DNA of 64,000 nucleotides from Paramylibacter kogurei (GTDB lineage: Bacteria; Pseudomonadota; Alphaproteobacteria; Rhodobacterales; Rhodobacteraceae): NCBI RefSeq assembly GCF_002742285.1, contig NZ_MDGM01000007.1, positions 186,001-250,000 of the forward strand. Direction: 5' to 3'. Under the pieces are notes generated by a model. That model made no database searches. It was not told where the DNA came from and saw only the letters and a program-made list of their open reading frames with translations. A program made the translations under genes and the position numbers. Each line of letters starts with the position of its first letter. Position 1 is the stretch's first letter. Of this stretch, positions 56,501 to 64,000 are shown one piece after another.

Positions 56501-56560
56501 AATTAGGATCACCAACCAAGTTTGTAATGGTCGCTCAATCGACGCGCGTGCAATATTCAT
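53531..56560 (-). CDS. RND-family efflux permease
   Basis: A 1009-residue inner-membrane pump with 12 membrane segments and two large periplasmic loops. Start MNIARASIERPLQTWLVIL and FNLGRLEDPAFTIKTAIV are typical of the HAE-type RND branch. GMLVDNAIVVAEGM (around 400) holds the Asp of the proton relay in TM4. It works with the periplasmic adaptor encoded eight bases upstream and an outer-membrane TolC protein not in this window. Substrate range cannot be predicted. Probably repressed by the divergent TetR regulator. Confidence 0.94.
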   Translation of the reverse strand: MNIARASIERPLQTWLVILICLLGGIWGFFNLGRLEDPAFTIKTAIVITQYPGADAEQVAREISEPLESEIQKMSEVKDIKSMNQPGLSWITVDMKDTYDGDQLPEIWTKLRNKVNASNLPSGASTPVVNDGFGDVFGMYYAVTAPGYSDAEIYELSTFLRRELLTVEGVADVVTSGVPNEVIYVEPDLTISSNLGVPPTTLQSALSSADNVVDGGAIESVEGRTLIQGPSGNDSVSEIAGLSVGVAGNVLNFSDFSNVFRGREQNPNLIIRHNGAEAFTIGVAGIATENIVDVGKRADAKLAELDADIPLGVELHPIYQQHSVVEEASNAFLVNLAMSVAIVVIVLALFMGWRAAIVVGSTLLLTVMGTLLFMAIFSIEMERISLGALIIAMGMLVDNAIVVAEGMQIGMKRGQNAHDAADDAAQKTQIPLLGATVIGIMAFAGIGLSPDATGEFLFSLFAVISISLLLSWILGLTATPLLGHYFFKQGSGDDGDAYGGLMFQIYGRMLRACLRFWWVVIPGLLAITVVCFGLFGQIKQQFFPDSNTPLFFVHYKLEQGASIHETSRDLRILEKWLSEQDDVVAATSYAGEGAARFMLTYQSEDPNPSYGHIIVRTQTVDMIAPLIARMETFAEMAVPQGEFRAKRLAFGPGGGAPIQVRFSGPDPTVLRDLADAAILRLTDASSNVLKPRVDWREMEQVLRPIYATQRAQEAGITRDQITTTLRFATEGLQAGVYREGERQIPILLRVNPDANVALTDHLLFSASSNEIIPFEQVIDGLRFESQNTLVHRRDRVYTITVSAEVSKSLTAAQVQSDVQETIDTMPLPDGYKMEWGGEYESSRDAQASLAGQLPISALIMVLISVLLFNALRQPLIVWLLVPMSVNGVSLALLGTGLPFTFTALLGLLSLSGMLIKNGIVLVEEIDIVRREKSHLTLQDAIIEASTSRLRPVILASATTILGMIPLIWDAFFQSMAITIMGGLAFASILTLIAAPVFYYVFFMREMARV

Positions 56561-56568
56561 TTTTCAAC

Positions 56569-57609
56569 TCAATTCGCAAAACCAGAGAAGCGTTTGATGC
56601 TGTCACCTGTGTTAAGGTTTGCACCACCGCTTGCGACAATTTCTTGCCCCGCTGTTAATCCGCTAATGACTTCGACCTTGCCAGTTGGGCTTGGTCTGAT
56701 TTCAATCTCAACCTCGGTTACGGTTCCGTTGGGTTCATCTGTGGGATTAAATACCATCACAACGGGGGTGCCATCGTTTTTCGTGTGCACAGCTGATGAT
56801 GGGATGGTTGGGAATGCTTGTTGTGATTTCAACGTCGCAAACACCGACGCCGATAATCCAGGAATAATCAGCATGTTTTTAGGTGGTTCCATCCCAAATG
56901 TCACCGTCAATGTTTGACCAATTGCAGATGCCTCGGCGTTAAATTCGCGAATTTCCAATGGAAATTTTTGATCGTTAAGATGAAATTTTGCCCATGCGTC
57001 CACTTTTGGGTTCAAACCTGCGCGTTGAAACAAAACCTCTGGTGCATCGATTTCGATGCGTACTTCTGACATATCATGTAAACGTGCGACCGCGGTGCCT
57101 GCATTTACGGATGAAAAATTGGCAACATTGCGGGATGCAACCAATGCATCAAACGGCGCAACAATTCTGGTTTCTTGCAAATCGCGTTCAGCGCGGCGCA
57201 CCGCAAGTTCGGATAATTCAAATGCCGTGCGTGCATCGTCAACTGCCGTTTGGCTCACCGTATTGCCACGCAATTTATTCAACCGATCAAGTGTACGTTT
57301 GGATTGATCCATCTCTAGTCGCGCCTGATCCAACGCCAGTTCAAAAATCTCGCGATCCAATTCGGCGATCAAGTCACCCTTGGCAATAAATTCACCTTCG
57401 ATCACTGGGAAATTTTCGATTTGCCCGCCAACACGAAAGGCCAGATCAACCGTTTCTTTGGCAACAACCTTGCCAAAAAACTGTCGTGTTGCGGTTGTTT
57501 CATTAGATGGAACGGTGAAAATTTTCGCTGCTTTTATTGCGTCTTGTGCAAATACCGATTGGGTTGAAAATAGCAGGGCAAGAATTGAAATGAACCGAAA
57601 AAGCGACAT
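56569..57609 (-). CDS. RND efflux periplasmic adaptor (membrane fusion) protein
   Basis: A 346-residue protein from the ATG at 57609, with AAGGA seven bases upstream; the frame to 57663 adds nothing. A signal peptide (about 1-22, STQSVFAQ) is followed by a barrel-sandwich half-motif (KETVDLAFRVGGQI, EGEFIAKGDLIAELDRE), an alpha-hairpin (about 85-155) and the second lipoyl half (ETRIVAPFDALVASRNV). There is no lipobox Cys. It bridges the RND pump to an outer-membrane channel. Confidence 0.92.
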   Translation of the reverse strand: MSLFRFISILALLFSTQSVFAQDAIKAAKIFTVPSNETTATRQFFGKVVAKETVDLAFRVGGQIENFPVIEGEFIAKGDLIAELDREIFELALDQARLEMDQSKRTLDRLNKLRGNTVSQTAVDDARTAFELSELAVRRAERDLQETRIVAPFDALVASRNVANFSSVNAGTAVARLHDMSEVRIEIDAPEVLFQRAGLNPKVDAWAKFHLNDQKFPLEIREFNAEASAIGQTLTVTFGMEPPKNMLIIPGLSASVFATLKSQQAFPTIPSSAVHTKNDGTPVVMVFNPTDEPNGTVTEVEIEIRPSPTGKVEVISGLTAGQEIVASGGANLNTGDSIKRFSGFAN

Positions 57610-57698
57610 AACTGCGTTCCTTGAGATCACACAAACGAACACGACGGTCAGTTTCGTTTGCATTCATATAATTGATTGTAACATTCATATTATCCATG

Positions 57699-57714
57699 CT
57701 ATCCGCGCGGATAG
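57699..57714. promoter_or_regulatory. 16-bp perfect palindrome, likely TetR-family operator
   Basis: CTATCCGCGCGGATAG at 57699-57714 is perfectly self-complementary. It lies between the divergent adaptor and TetR genes, 47 bases before the TetR start. Its length and symmetry are those of a TetR-type operator that would control both directions. Confidence 0.7.
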
Positions 57715-57760
57715 AAATGCGTTTAGCTGAATGAAAACAAATTGCAACAGGATATTCAAA

Positions 57761-58363
57761 ATGGCGCGTGCGCGAAATGTAACACATCAACAAGCGATGG
57801 ATGCGGCACAGGATTTATTCTGGCAAAACGGCTATAACGCGGTGAGTACAAGGCAAATCGAAGAACAAACCGGCCTGACTCGCTTCACGTTGCAACGCGA
57901 ATACGGCGGTAAAAAATCTTTCTTTTTGGCGACACTTGATCATTATCTAAGCACCGACTTCACGATCTTTTTACCGCTGCCATCAGGACAGGTATTACCC
58001 GCAATCACGCAGTGGTTCGAAAACATCACGCAACGCGAGTATTTCAAAGAAGCGCAGGAAAAAGGTTGCCTGTTGCGCACGGCTGTTAACGAATTTCCGC
58101 GTGGCGACCAAGATGTTGATCATCGCATTGAACAATATTTCGAAAACTTGCGGCGCTGTTTCGTTGATGCGTTGGAACTGGGTAAAAATCGGGGGGAACT
58201 AAAGCCCGATTTGGACATTCAATCCAAGGTCGATATTTTGATCGCAACCCTGATCGGTGGGGCCGTATTACGCCAAGCTGGTAAAATTGACAGCGCCCAT
58301 CGCACGCTGGAAACCGCAATTCCAAATATGATCCTTGAATGGGCAAATGATAAAGGCGTTTAA
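57761..58363 (+). CDS. TetR-family transcriptional regulator
   Basis: A 200-residue protein from the ATG at 57761, preceded by AGGA; an ATG 30 bases upstream is less likely. The helix-turn-helix is QAMDAAQDLFWQNGYNAVSTRQIEEQTGLTR (split here: about 11-26 and 27-41), with the family-typical FTLQREYGGKKSFF after it. The C-terminal ligand-binding part resembles TetR_C_16/AcuR-like proteins (KGCLLRTAVNE). It diverges from the RND pair and most likely represses it through the palindrome between them. Ligand unknown. Confidence 0.87.
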   Translation: MARARNVTHQQAMDAAQDLFWQNGYNAVSTRQIEEQTGLTRFTLQREYGGKKSFFLATLDHYLSTDFTIFLPLPSGQVLPAITQWFENITQREYFKEAQEKGCLLRTAVNEFPRGDQDVDHRIEQYFENLRRCFVDALELGKNRGELKPDLDIQSKVDILIATLIGGAVLRQAGKIDSAHRTLETAIPNMILEWANDKGV

Positions 58364-58379
58364 AACGACAGCCGCCTGA

Positions 58380-59621
58380 TCACATAAAATGCTTTAATGC
58401 TTCGGATAGGAAAAACAGAACGCCACCAATAAGACCGCCGAGCAATGTTCCGTTCATACGGATGAATTGCAGATCGCTGCCCACTTGGCTTTCGAAAAGT
58501 TCGACCATCTCTGCCTCGTCCCACGTTTTAATTGTGCTGGCAATAAATTCTGATGCGCTGGCGGATAGGCGTTCAACAAATTCGCCCGCCCCGTTGGAAA
58601 GCTCTTGGTTCAATATGGCCAAATCATCTGGATTTGCGTCCAGTTTTTGCGCCACGGATAACAATGTGTTTTCGATGAAACCCGTGGTATGGCCAATGTC
58701 ATTTTGCAAATCTTCATCAAGTGATCGTTTCAATCCTCGAATGAAAGTCGCAACAATTTCGTCAAATTCATCGCTATCCACCAATTGCAACAAAACGCCT
58801 TGTACTGTGCGCCCGATATTTGCGCTTTGTTTTGGGTCAGTTGTAAAACCCGTCATTGCATTGTCAAACTGGGCGCGTAATTCGGATTTATGATCCAATA
58901 ATTCGTCGATCATTTTGATCATTTCATCAATCAACATTTGCGAAAAACGACGGTCCGCCGTGGATGCGATCCACCAGCGGCTTCGATCTTGGACCAATTT
59001 TGTGACGCTATCGCGGCTATCGTCGATCAAGGTTTTCACGGCAATAAGCCCATAATCAATCACATCATCGCGTAAATCTGACGCCATCAATTTGGTGATC
59101 ATACGATTAAAAAACGCTTCGCGTTGTGGCCGCATGAGCAAGCTGCGCAACATTAATTTGAAAAATGCTGGTGGTTCCGATGGGCCCGTTTCGTGCAGGT
59201 TTGATTTCAAAACGATCGCCGCCTTTTGAGAAATCAATTGCGTATTGCTCGGCACCAGCAACCAATCTTTGACGGCCGCACCAACATTCATATCGAATAG
59301 TTTTTCACGGATCAGGTCTGGTTTCAAAAAATGTTTGGTGATGAAATCACCCACGTTTTTGGCAACGCGGTTTTTGCTTTTGGGGAGCAAGGCCGTGTGG
59401 GGAACGGGAATGCCCAAAGGATGGCGAAACAATGCTTCGACAGCGAACCAATCGGCCAAACCACCAATCATGCCCGCCTCTGCGACCGCTTGGATAAACA
59501 AAACCCAATTTGATGGTGACGGCACAAACAATGTTGCAACGAAGATTGCCGTTGTGATCAACAGCAACCCCGTTGCGATTGCCTTGTTACGCCTGAACTC
59601 TGTTGAAACGGATCGCGGCAT
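58380..59621 (-). CDS. DUF445-family membrane protein
   Basis: A 413-residue protein with two N-terminal membrane segments (about 14-31 and 38-55) and one at the extreme C-terminus (about 390-408). Between them is a long helical region. The DUF445 block GGLADWFAVEALFRHPLGIPVPHTALLP (about 53-80; LADWFAVEALF core) is intact. E. coli YjiN is a relative; function is unknown. It ends 12 bases from phaZ's region and is on the same strand as the PHA genes, downstream of them. Confidence 0.88.
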   Translation of the reverse strand: MPRSVSTEFRRNKAIATGLLLITTAIFVATLFVPSPSNWVLFIQAVAEAGMIGGLADWFAVEALFRHPLGIPVPHTALLPKSKNRVAKNVGDFITKHFLKPDLIREKLFDMNVGAAVKDWLLVPSNTQLISQKAAIVLKSNLHETGPSEPPAFFKLMLRSLLMRPQREAFFNRMITKLMASDLRDDVIDYGLIAVKTLIDDSRDSVTKLVQDRSRWWIASTADRRFSQMLIDEMIKMIDELLDHKSELRAQFDNAMTGFTTDPKQSANIGRTVQGVLLQLVDSDEFDEIVATFIRGLKRSLDEDLQNDIGHTTGFIENTLLSVAQKLDANPDDLAILNQELSNGAGEFVERLSASASEFIASTIKTWDEAEMVELFESQVGSDLQFIRMNGTLLGGLIGGVLFFLSEALKHFM

Positions 59622-59633
59622 TGGACATTTTCA

Positions 59634-60428
59634 TTAGTGTTCTGCGTAGAAATCCCGCATGAGCTGCGTGGTTTCTTGTGGCTTTGTCATCATAAACAAA
59701 TGCCCGCAATCCAGATATTCCAAACGACTGTTTGGCAAACGACTATTCAATATCCGCCCATTTGATGGGGGAACGATACGATCTGCATTGCCCATCAAAA
59801 TCAAAGTTGGAACCTTGATTTGTGGCAGCCAAAGCCAGCTTGTCCAACCGTAACCCGCAAGCAATTGATACAGATAACCACGGGTTGACCCGCCCATCAC
59901 CATTTTTGCGAATTCTTCCAGTTGTTCGATGTTTTCACCAATGGTTCCGCCGTAAATTTTTGGTGCCACTTCCAACATATAGTTGGGGTTAAAATACCGC
60001 TTGGGTGTAACCATTTTCAACATGGCGCTCAATTTCCCAGGAACCATCACCATCCCAGCGGATGTGGCGGCCAAGGTCATGGTGTTACAACGATCTTGGT
60101 GATCCTTGACGAATTGCTGCGCGATTGCACCGCCCCATGAAATGCCAAATACATCAACTTTGTCGATGCCCAATTTATCCAGCAAAATGGCGGCCATTTT
60201 TGACAAAAGAACGGGGCGATATGGTGCCTTTGGTGCTGGTGATTTACCAACGCCGGGGACATCAAATGTTACGATGCGGCATTCAGGCAAGAAATCAGCG
60301 AATTTTTCCGCTGCTTCAAGGCGTGCGCCGATCCCATTGAAAAACAGGATCGTGCGTTCGGAATCTTGTTTCCCAAATATACCAACGCGAATTTCAAGCC
60401 CGCAAATCGTTTTCGTCAAGGTTTCCAT
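59634..60428 (-). CDS. phaZ: Alpha/beta hydrolase, probable intracellular polyhydroxyalkanoate depolymerase
   Basis: A 264-residue hydrolase closely resembling PhaZ of medium-chain-length PHA producers: ILFFNGIGARLE, VTFDVPGVGKSPAP, the nucleophile elbow FGISWGGAIAQQF (Ser about 96) and LAATSAGMVMVPGKL. The catalytic His lies in CGHLFMMTKP near the C-terminus. It would release 3-hydroxyacids from intracellular polyester. Its start abuts the phaC stop with no gap, so they are co-translated. Confidence 0.85.
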   Translation of the reverse strand: METLTKTICGLEIRVGIFGKQDSERTILFFNGIGARLEAAEKFADFLPECRIVTFDVPGVGKSPAPKAPYRPVLLSKMAAILLDKLGIDKVDVFGISWGGAIAQQFVKDHQDRCNTMTLAATSAGMVMVPGKLSAMLKMVTPKRYFNPNYMLEVAPKIYGGTIGENIEQLEEFAKMVMGGSTRGYLYQLLAGYGWTSWLWLPQIKVPTLILMGNADRIVPPSNGRILNSRLPNSRLEYLDCGHLFMMTKPQETTQLMRDFYAEH

Positions 60429-62075
60429 TCAGGTTGCTTTCTCCGGTTTTTTTGACACATATGTACCAGGTGAAGGGCACAATGGTTTATGTTTTGCGGA
60501 CCCCAATTTTTTAGGCGCCTTGATTTTTTTACCAGAGCGTTGCTCGGTCCAATTCATCCAGTGTGGCCACCAGCTTCCTGAATGTTGCTCGGCACCTTCC
60601 AAGAATTCTTCGGTTGTGCTGTGCTTGCCAGAATTAGTCATAAACTTGGCGCGTGGATTGCCCGGAGGGTTAATCAACGATTGAATATGTCCCGCTTGTG
60701 ACAGTACAAATTCAGTGTTGCCGCCCAACAGACCAGTTGTCAAATAACAACCATCCCACGGCGTGATATGATCGGTTTCGCCACCCACGATATATGTATC
60801 ACAAGTCACGTTTTTCAAATCAATCGTTGTACCATTCACATCCCAATTTGGCCCATCACCAAAACCGCCATTTGATAGCAAATCAATCAAGTCACGGTGG
60901 AATGTCGCGGGCAAGTTGGTTGTATCTGCATTCCAGAACAAAATATCAAATGTTGGCGCGCTGTTGCCACATAGATAGTTATTCACCCAATATGCCCAAA
61001 TCAAATCATTCGGGCGCAACCATGCGAATGCGCGTTCCAGATCTTTGCCCTCTAGCACGCCTTTGGATTTTGAAAACATCTTGGCAATTTCAAGGGTTTC
61101 GATATTGGCAAACAATCCCATGGATGTGTTTTTGCCACCTTCGATATCCAAAATCGCAACCAAAAGCGTGAATGTATTGGCACGATCAATTTTACGCGCA
61201 CCCCAATAAGCCTGAAGCGCCGCCGCCGTCAAACCACCAGAACATGCGCCGATCATATTCAACTTGTCTGATTTGCTGATTTCACATGCGACCTCTGTTG
61301 CGCGATCCAATGCTTCGATATAGCTGTTCAAACCCCAATCGGATTGATCCGATGATGGGTTACGCCAGCTTACAATAAACACGCGATGTCCGCGTTCCGT
61401 CAGATATTCAACGATTGAACGCCCCTTTGCCAAATCCCAGACGTAAAATTTGTTGATTTGTGGTGGAACGATGAAAATTGGTGTTTCGAAAATCTCTTCG
61501 GTTTTTGGCGCATATTCGATCAGCTCTAGCTGTTCTTCGCGATAAATTACCTGACCTTCGCTGGTCGCAAGATTTTTGCCGACTTCAAATTTCGATTTAT
61601 CAACGGTTGATGGCAGACCATTATTGTCTTTCATATCGCTCATAAAGTTTTTGAAACCCTGAACCAGATTTTTACCACCGTGATCCAGCGTGACCTTCAT
61701 CGCGGTTGGATTGCCCGCCAATGTGTTGGTTGGCGAAACGGTATCGGTTAACAATGACAATGCCAATTTGGCACGCATTTCGCTTCGCTCGTCCAGACCA
61801 AGCCCTGACAACCATTTTTCCAATTCTTGGCACCACAACAGATAGCTTTGCATCATCATGCCGTAAAACGGGTTGGTGGCCCAAACAGGATCGCGCCAGC
61901 GTTTATCACCCTTTGGTGGCATGATCGGCGATTTACCTGTCATCATGTTAAAATACCCTGTGCCAAGCGCTTGCATTTGTGCTGCGGTCAACATCGGATT
62001 GGAAAATGCCTTGGTGTAAAACGAAAGCATCTCCATCATCATTTGGGTGCTTGATTCAAGTTTGTTGTCTGACAT
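60429..62075 (-). CDS. phaC: Polyhydroxyalkanoate synthase
   Basis: A 548-residue synthase with the lipase-like box GACSGG (Cys about 278), the catalytic Asp in GGETDHITPW and His in SQAGHIQSLINPPGN. RPNDLIWAYWVNNYLCGN and DILFWNADTTNLP are hallmark stretches. It polymerises (R)-3-hydroxyacyl-CoA into intracellular polyester granules. Length and the presence of an mcl-type depolymerase and a MaoC hydratase beside it recall class II-like systems, whereas Rhodobacterales usually have class I PHB synthases near phaP and phaR. Monomer preference cannot be settled by reading. Confidence 0.93.
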   Translation of the reverse strand: MSDNKLESSTQMMMEMLSFYTKAFSNPMLTAAQMQALGTGYFNMMTGKSPIMPPKGDKRWRDPVWATNPFYGMMMQSYLLWCQELEKWLSGLGLDERSEMRAKLALSLLTDTVSPTNTLAGNPTAMKVTLDHGGKNLVQGFKNFMSDMKDNNGLPSTVDKSKFEVGKNLATSEGQVIYREEQLELIEYAPKTEEIFETPIFIVPPQINKFYVWDLAKGRSIVEYLTERGHRVFIVSWRNPSSDQSDWGLNSYIEALDRATEVACEISKSDKLNMIGACSGGLTAAALQAYWGARKIDRANTFTLLVAILDIEGGKNTSMGLFANIETLEIAKMFSKSKGVLEGKDLERAFAWLRPNDLIWAYWVNNYLCGNSAPTFDILFWNADTTNLPATFHRDLIDLLSNGGFGDGPNWDVNGTTIDLKNVTCDTYIVGGETDHITPWDGCYLTTGLLGGNTEFVLSQAGHIQSLINPPGNPRAKFMTNSGKHSTTEEFLEGAEQHSGSWWPHWMNWTEQRSGKKIKAPKKLGSAKHKPLCPSPGTYVSKKPEKAT

Positions 62076-62080
62076 CGTAT

Positions 62081-62548
62081 TTACCCCATAACCATTGCGA
62101 GAAATGTACCAACAAGTGCGGGTTTTTCGGCACCGGGCACACTTACGGTCGCATCAACATGAATTAGGTATTGGCCTTTGCCTTTTTCTACCACGTCCTT
62201 GAGCACAAAACTTGCGGTGACCTCAGAACCAGACAGAACAGGTGACAAGAAGCGTACACCCTCTACGCCGTAATTCAAAACACCTTTTGCTTCTTTGGGA
62301 ACGATACCTGTTGATGCCATTGCACCTGCAACGAAGGACAATGATAAAAACCCATGCGCAACCGTGCCACCAAAGGGGCTATATTTTTTTGCCTTGGCAA
62401 CGTCTGTATGAATCCATTGATAATCGCCCGTGGCATCGGCAAATGTATTGATCCGATGCTGTGTAATTTTCATTGGCTCGGAAGAGCCAAAATCGTGGTC
62501 GATGTGATCTTTTAATGTGGATAGTGCATAGCCTTTGGGTGCAGACAT
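62081..62548 (-). CDS. MaoC-family (R)-specific enoyl-CoA hydratase-like protein
   Basis: A 155-residue hot-dog-fold protein with the hydratase motif DYQWIHTDVAKAKKYSPFGG (about 42-61, Asp and His dyad) and TVAHGFLSLSFVAGA. Such enzymes (PhaJ) turn trans-2-enoyl-CoA from fatty-acid oxidation into (R)-3-hydroxyacyl-CoA for PHA synthesis. The place between the acyl-CoA ligase and phaC, with gaps of 13 and 5 bases, fits that role. Other MaoC proteins act in other pathways, so the symbol is left blank. Confidence 0.88.
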   Translation of the reverse strand: MSAPKGYALSTLKDHIDHDFGSSEPMKITQHRINTFADATGDYQWIHTDVAKAKKYSPFGGTVAHGFLSLSFVAGAMASTGIVPKEAKGVLNYGVEGVRFLSPVLSGSEVTASFVLKDVVEKGKGQYLIHVDATVSVPGAEKPALVGTFLAMVMG

Positions 62549-62561
62549 GTTAGTAATCCTT

Positions 62562-64000
62562 TCAGTTATCGCGCAACTCGCGTCGCAAGATTTTCCCTAC
62601 ATTTGATTTTGGTAATTCTGTTAAAAAATGAACGTGGCGTGGGATTTTGTACCCCGTTAATTCGGTGCGACAATGCGCGATCAATTGGTCTTCTGTGATT
62701 GTGGAATCGGCTGATTTTACGACGAAAATTTTGATGGCTTCGCCCGTTTTTTCATCGCTCACCCCAATACATGCGCATTCGGCAACACCATCAGCGGCGG
62801 TGACGATTGCTTCGATTTCATTTGGGAATACGTTGAAGCCAGACACGATGATCATGTCTTTCTTGCGATCAACGATTTTCAAATATCCAGCTTCGTCAAA
62901 AATACCGATATCACCTGTGCGAAAATATCCGTCTTTGGTGAATGCTTCGGCGTTGGCCGCATCATTATTCCAATAGCCCGACATAACCTGTGGGCCAGTG
63001 CAACAAATTTCACCACGCTCACCAATGGGGGCGATATTGTCGTTTTCATCCAGCAATTTCACATCAGATGATGAAACAGGCAAACCACATGTGCCCGAGA
63101 AAAATTCAACAGATGCGGGATTAATACATAACAACGGTGATGTTTCGGACAGGCCATAACCTTCTTTGATATGTTTGCCTGTAATGGATTTCCATTTTTC
63201 AGATGTTGCTTCGATCACAGCAGCCCCGCCACCGATCGAAATTTTTAGGTCTGAAAAATCGATCTCGTTCACACGTGGATGCATTGCCAATCCGGCGAAC
63301 AGCGTATTCACACCTGGCATCACCGTGATTTTTGCGTTCTTGATGCTGTCGATAAAGCTGTCCATATCGCGTGGGTTGGGGATCAATACGATTTTCCCAC
63401 CCAACGACAGATAGGCGATGGACAACATCAGCCCAAAAATATGATACATTGGCAGCGCGCCAACCATGATTTCAGAACCAACATTCGACGCTTGTGGTAC
63501 CACCGCTTTGTATTGTTCTGCGTTCGCAACGATATTGCGATGGCTTAACACTGCACCCTTGGACAGACCTGTTGTGCCACCCGTGTATTGGAAAAATATC
63601 GTGTCGGCATTGGTTAAACCCGGATCACGCAATTCCATGCTTGCACCCATTTCCAATGCAGATGCTAGCGGCGTTGTATCGGTAAGACGTTCATCCAATG
63701 CAGGGCTTGGGATTGGCAATTGGGTGCCATCACCCAAATCCAAACCGATAACTTTGGTGATTGGTGTGTCGTCAATGATTTCGGCCAATGTCGCAGAGAC
63801 CCCGCCAAAAACCACGATGGTTTCTGCACCTGCATCATTCAGCTGATGTTTCAATTCACGCGGCGTATACAGCGGATTTACATTCACCTGCACTGCACCT
63901 GCACGGATAATGCCAAACATCGCAATCACGAATGCCGGCACATTTGGGGCCATCAACGCGATACGATCACCGCGTTTGATGTTGAGCGAACCTTGAAGAT
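62562..64000 (-). CDS. Acyl-CoA synthetase (AMP-forming), 5' end outside the window
   Basis: The frame continues unbroken past 63956 to the window edge (upstream residues read GSLNIKRGDRIALMAPN), so the N-terminus is missing. The visible 475 or so residues include the P-loop FFQYTGGTTGLSKGAVLSH, EGYGLSETSP, the YFRTGDIG adenylate stretch and the C-terminal catalytic Lys in LPKSNVGKILRREL. It resembles long/medium-chain fatty-acyl-CoA ligases (FadD type). It is the upstream gene of the PHA operon seen here and could activate fatty or 3-hydroxy acids for polymerisation or recycle those released by PhaZ. Confidence 0.92.
   Translation of the reverse strand, partial: LQGSLNIKRGDRIALMAPNVPAFVIAMFGIIRAGAVQVNVNPLYTPRELKHQLNDAGAETIVVFGGVSATLAEIIDDTPITKVIGLDLGDGTQLPIPSPALDERLTDTTPLASALEMGASMELRDPGLTNADTIFFQYTGGTTGLSKGAVLSHRNIVANAEQYKAVVPQASNVGSEIMVGALPMYHIFGLMLSIAYLSLGGKIVLIPNPRDMDSFIDSIKNAKITVMPGVNTLFAGLAMHPRVNEIDFSDLKISIGGGAAVIEATSEKWKSITGKHIKEGYGLSETSPLLCINPASVEFFSGTCGLPVSSSDVKLLDENDNIAPIGERGEICCTGPQVMSGYWNNDAANAEAFTKDGYFRTGDIGIFDEAGYLKIVDRKKDMIIVSGFNVFPNEIEAIVTAADGVAECACIGVSDEKTGEAIKIFVVKSADSTITEDQLIAHCRTELTGYKIPRHVHFLTELPKSNVGKILRRELRDN

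Overview
The window looks like a chromosome segment from a marine alphaproteobacterium of the order Rhodobacterales (Roseobacter group), probably a lineage with moderate GC (bases look roughly balanced). The signs are family-level: a Fur/Mur regulator without the second Cys pair, ChpT of the CckA-CtrA relay, class II DAHP synthase, a GlxA-type regulator, adjacent olsB-olsA, a NavMs/NavSp-type sodium channel, and a taurine importer. No phage, insertion sequence, CRISPR array or obvious genomic island is visible. Genes are packed tightly on both strands, and several convergent pairs overlap at their 3' ends.

Layout. 1-5.5 kb: end of a ferric-iron binding protein, a CPA1 Na+/H+ antiporter, fur/mur with a drug/metabolite exporter, enolase, and a ThiE-like protein. 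5.5-13.4 kb: olsBA (ornithine lipids), a DUF3553 protein divergent from chpT, yicC-gmk-gamma carbonic anhydrase, a PAS protein, class II DAHP synthase and a GlxA regulator. 13.4-19.6 kb: a periplasmic sugar dehydrogenase, 3-hydroxybutyrate dehydrogenase, tauABC (TauC carries an extra extracytoplasmic domain) and an M48 lipoprotein. 19.6-29.3 kb: MATE exporter, gltX, a GIY-YIG protein, nadE, a secreted MORN-repeat protein, an RraA-like aldolase, then leuA behind a leucine leader peptide and attenuator-like structures. 29.5-36 kb: mreBCD-mrdA-rodA-ghrA, the cell-elongation operon. 36-38.8 kb: SseB and UDG-family genes, then an arsR-permease pair. 38.8-46.4 kb: a ten-gene Mrp-type antiporter operon with three large ND-like subunits and a split MrpA. 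46.6-52.1 kb: kpsT-kpsE-kdsA-phosphomannomutase (capsule and KDO) and a voltage-gated sodium channel. 52-58.4 kb: a flavoprotein, tRNA-Gln, an RND efflux pair and its divergent TetR regulator with a 16-bp perfect palindrome. 58.4-64 kb: DUF445, then a fadD-maoC-phaC-phaZ polyester operon running off the right end.

Three themes recur. Sodium handling: a CPA1 antiporter, the Mrp operon and a Nav channel fit a marine, Na+-cycling cell. Cell envelope: mre/rod, ornithine lipid, capsule and RND genes. Polyester metabolism: fadD, maoC, phaC and phaZ, with 3-hydroxybutyrate dehydrogenase elsewhere in the window.

No wholly new multi-gene system stands out. The items most worth following are the leucine leader and attenuator, the Ig-like insertion in TauC, the split-MrpA operon with its small unknown membrane protein, the 18-19 repeat MORN protein, the PHA operon resembling the medium-chain type, and the operator palindromes.
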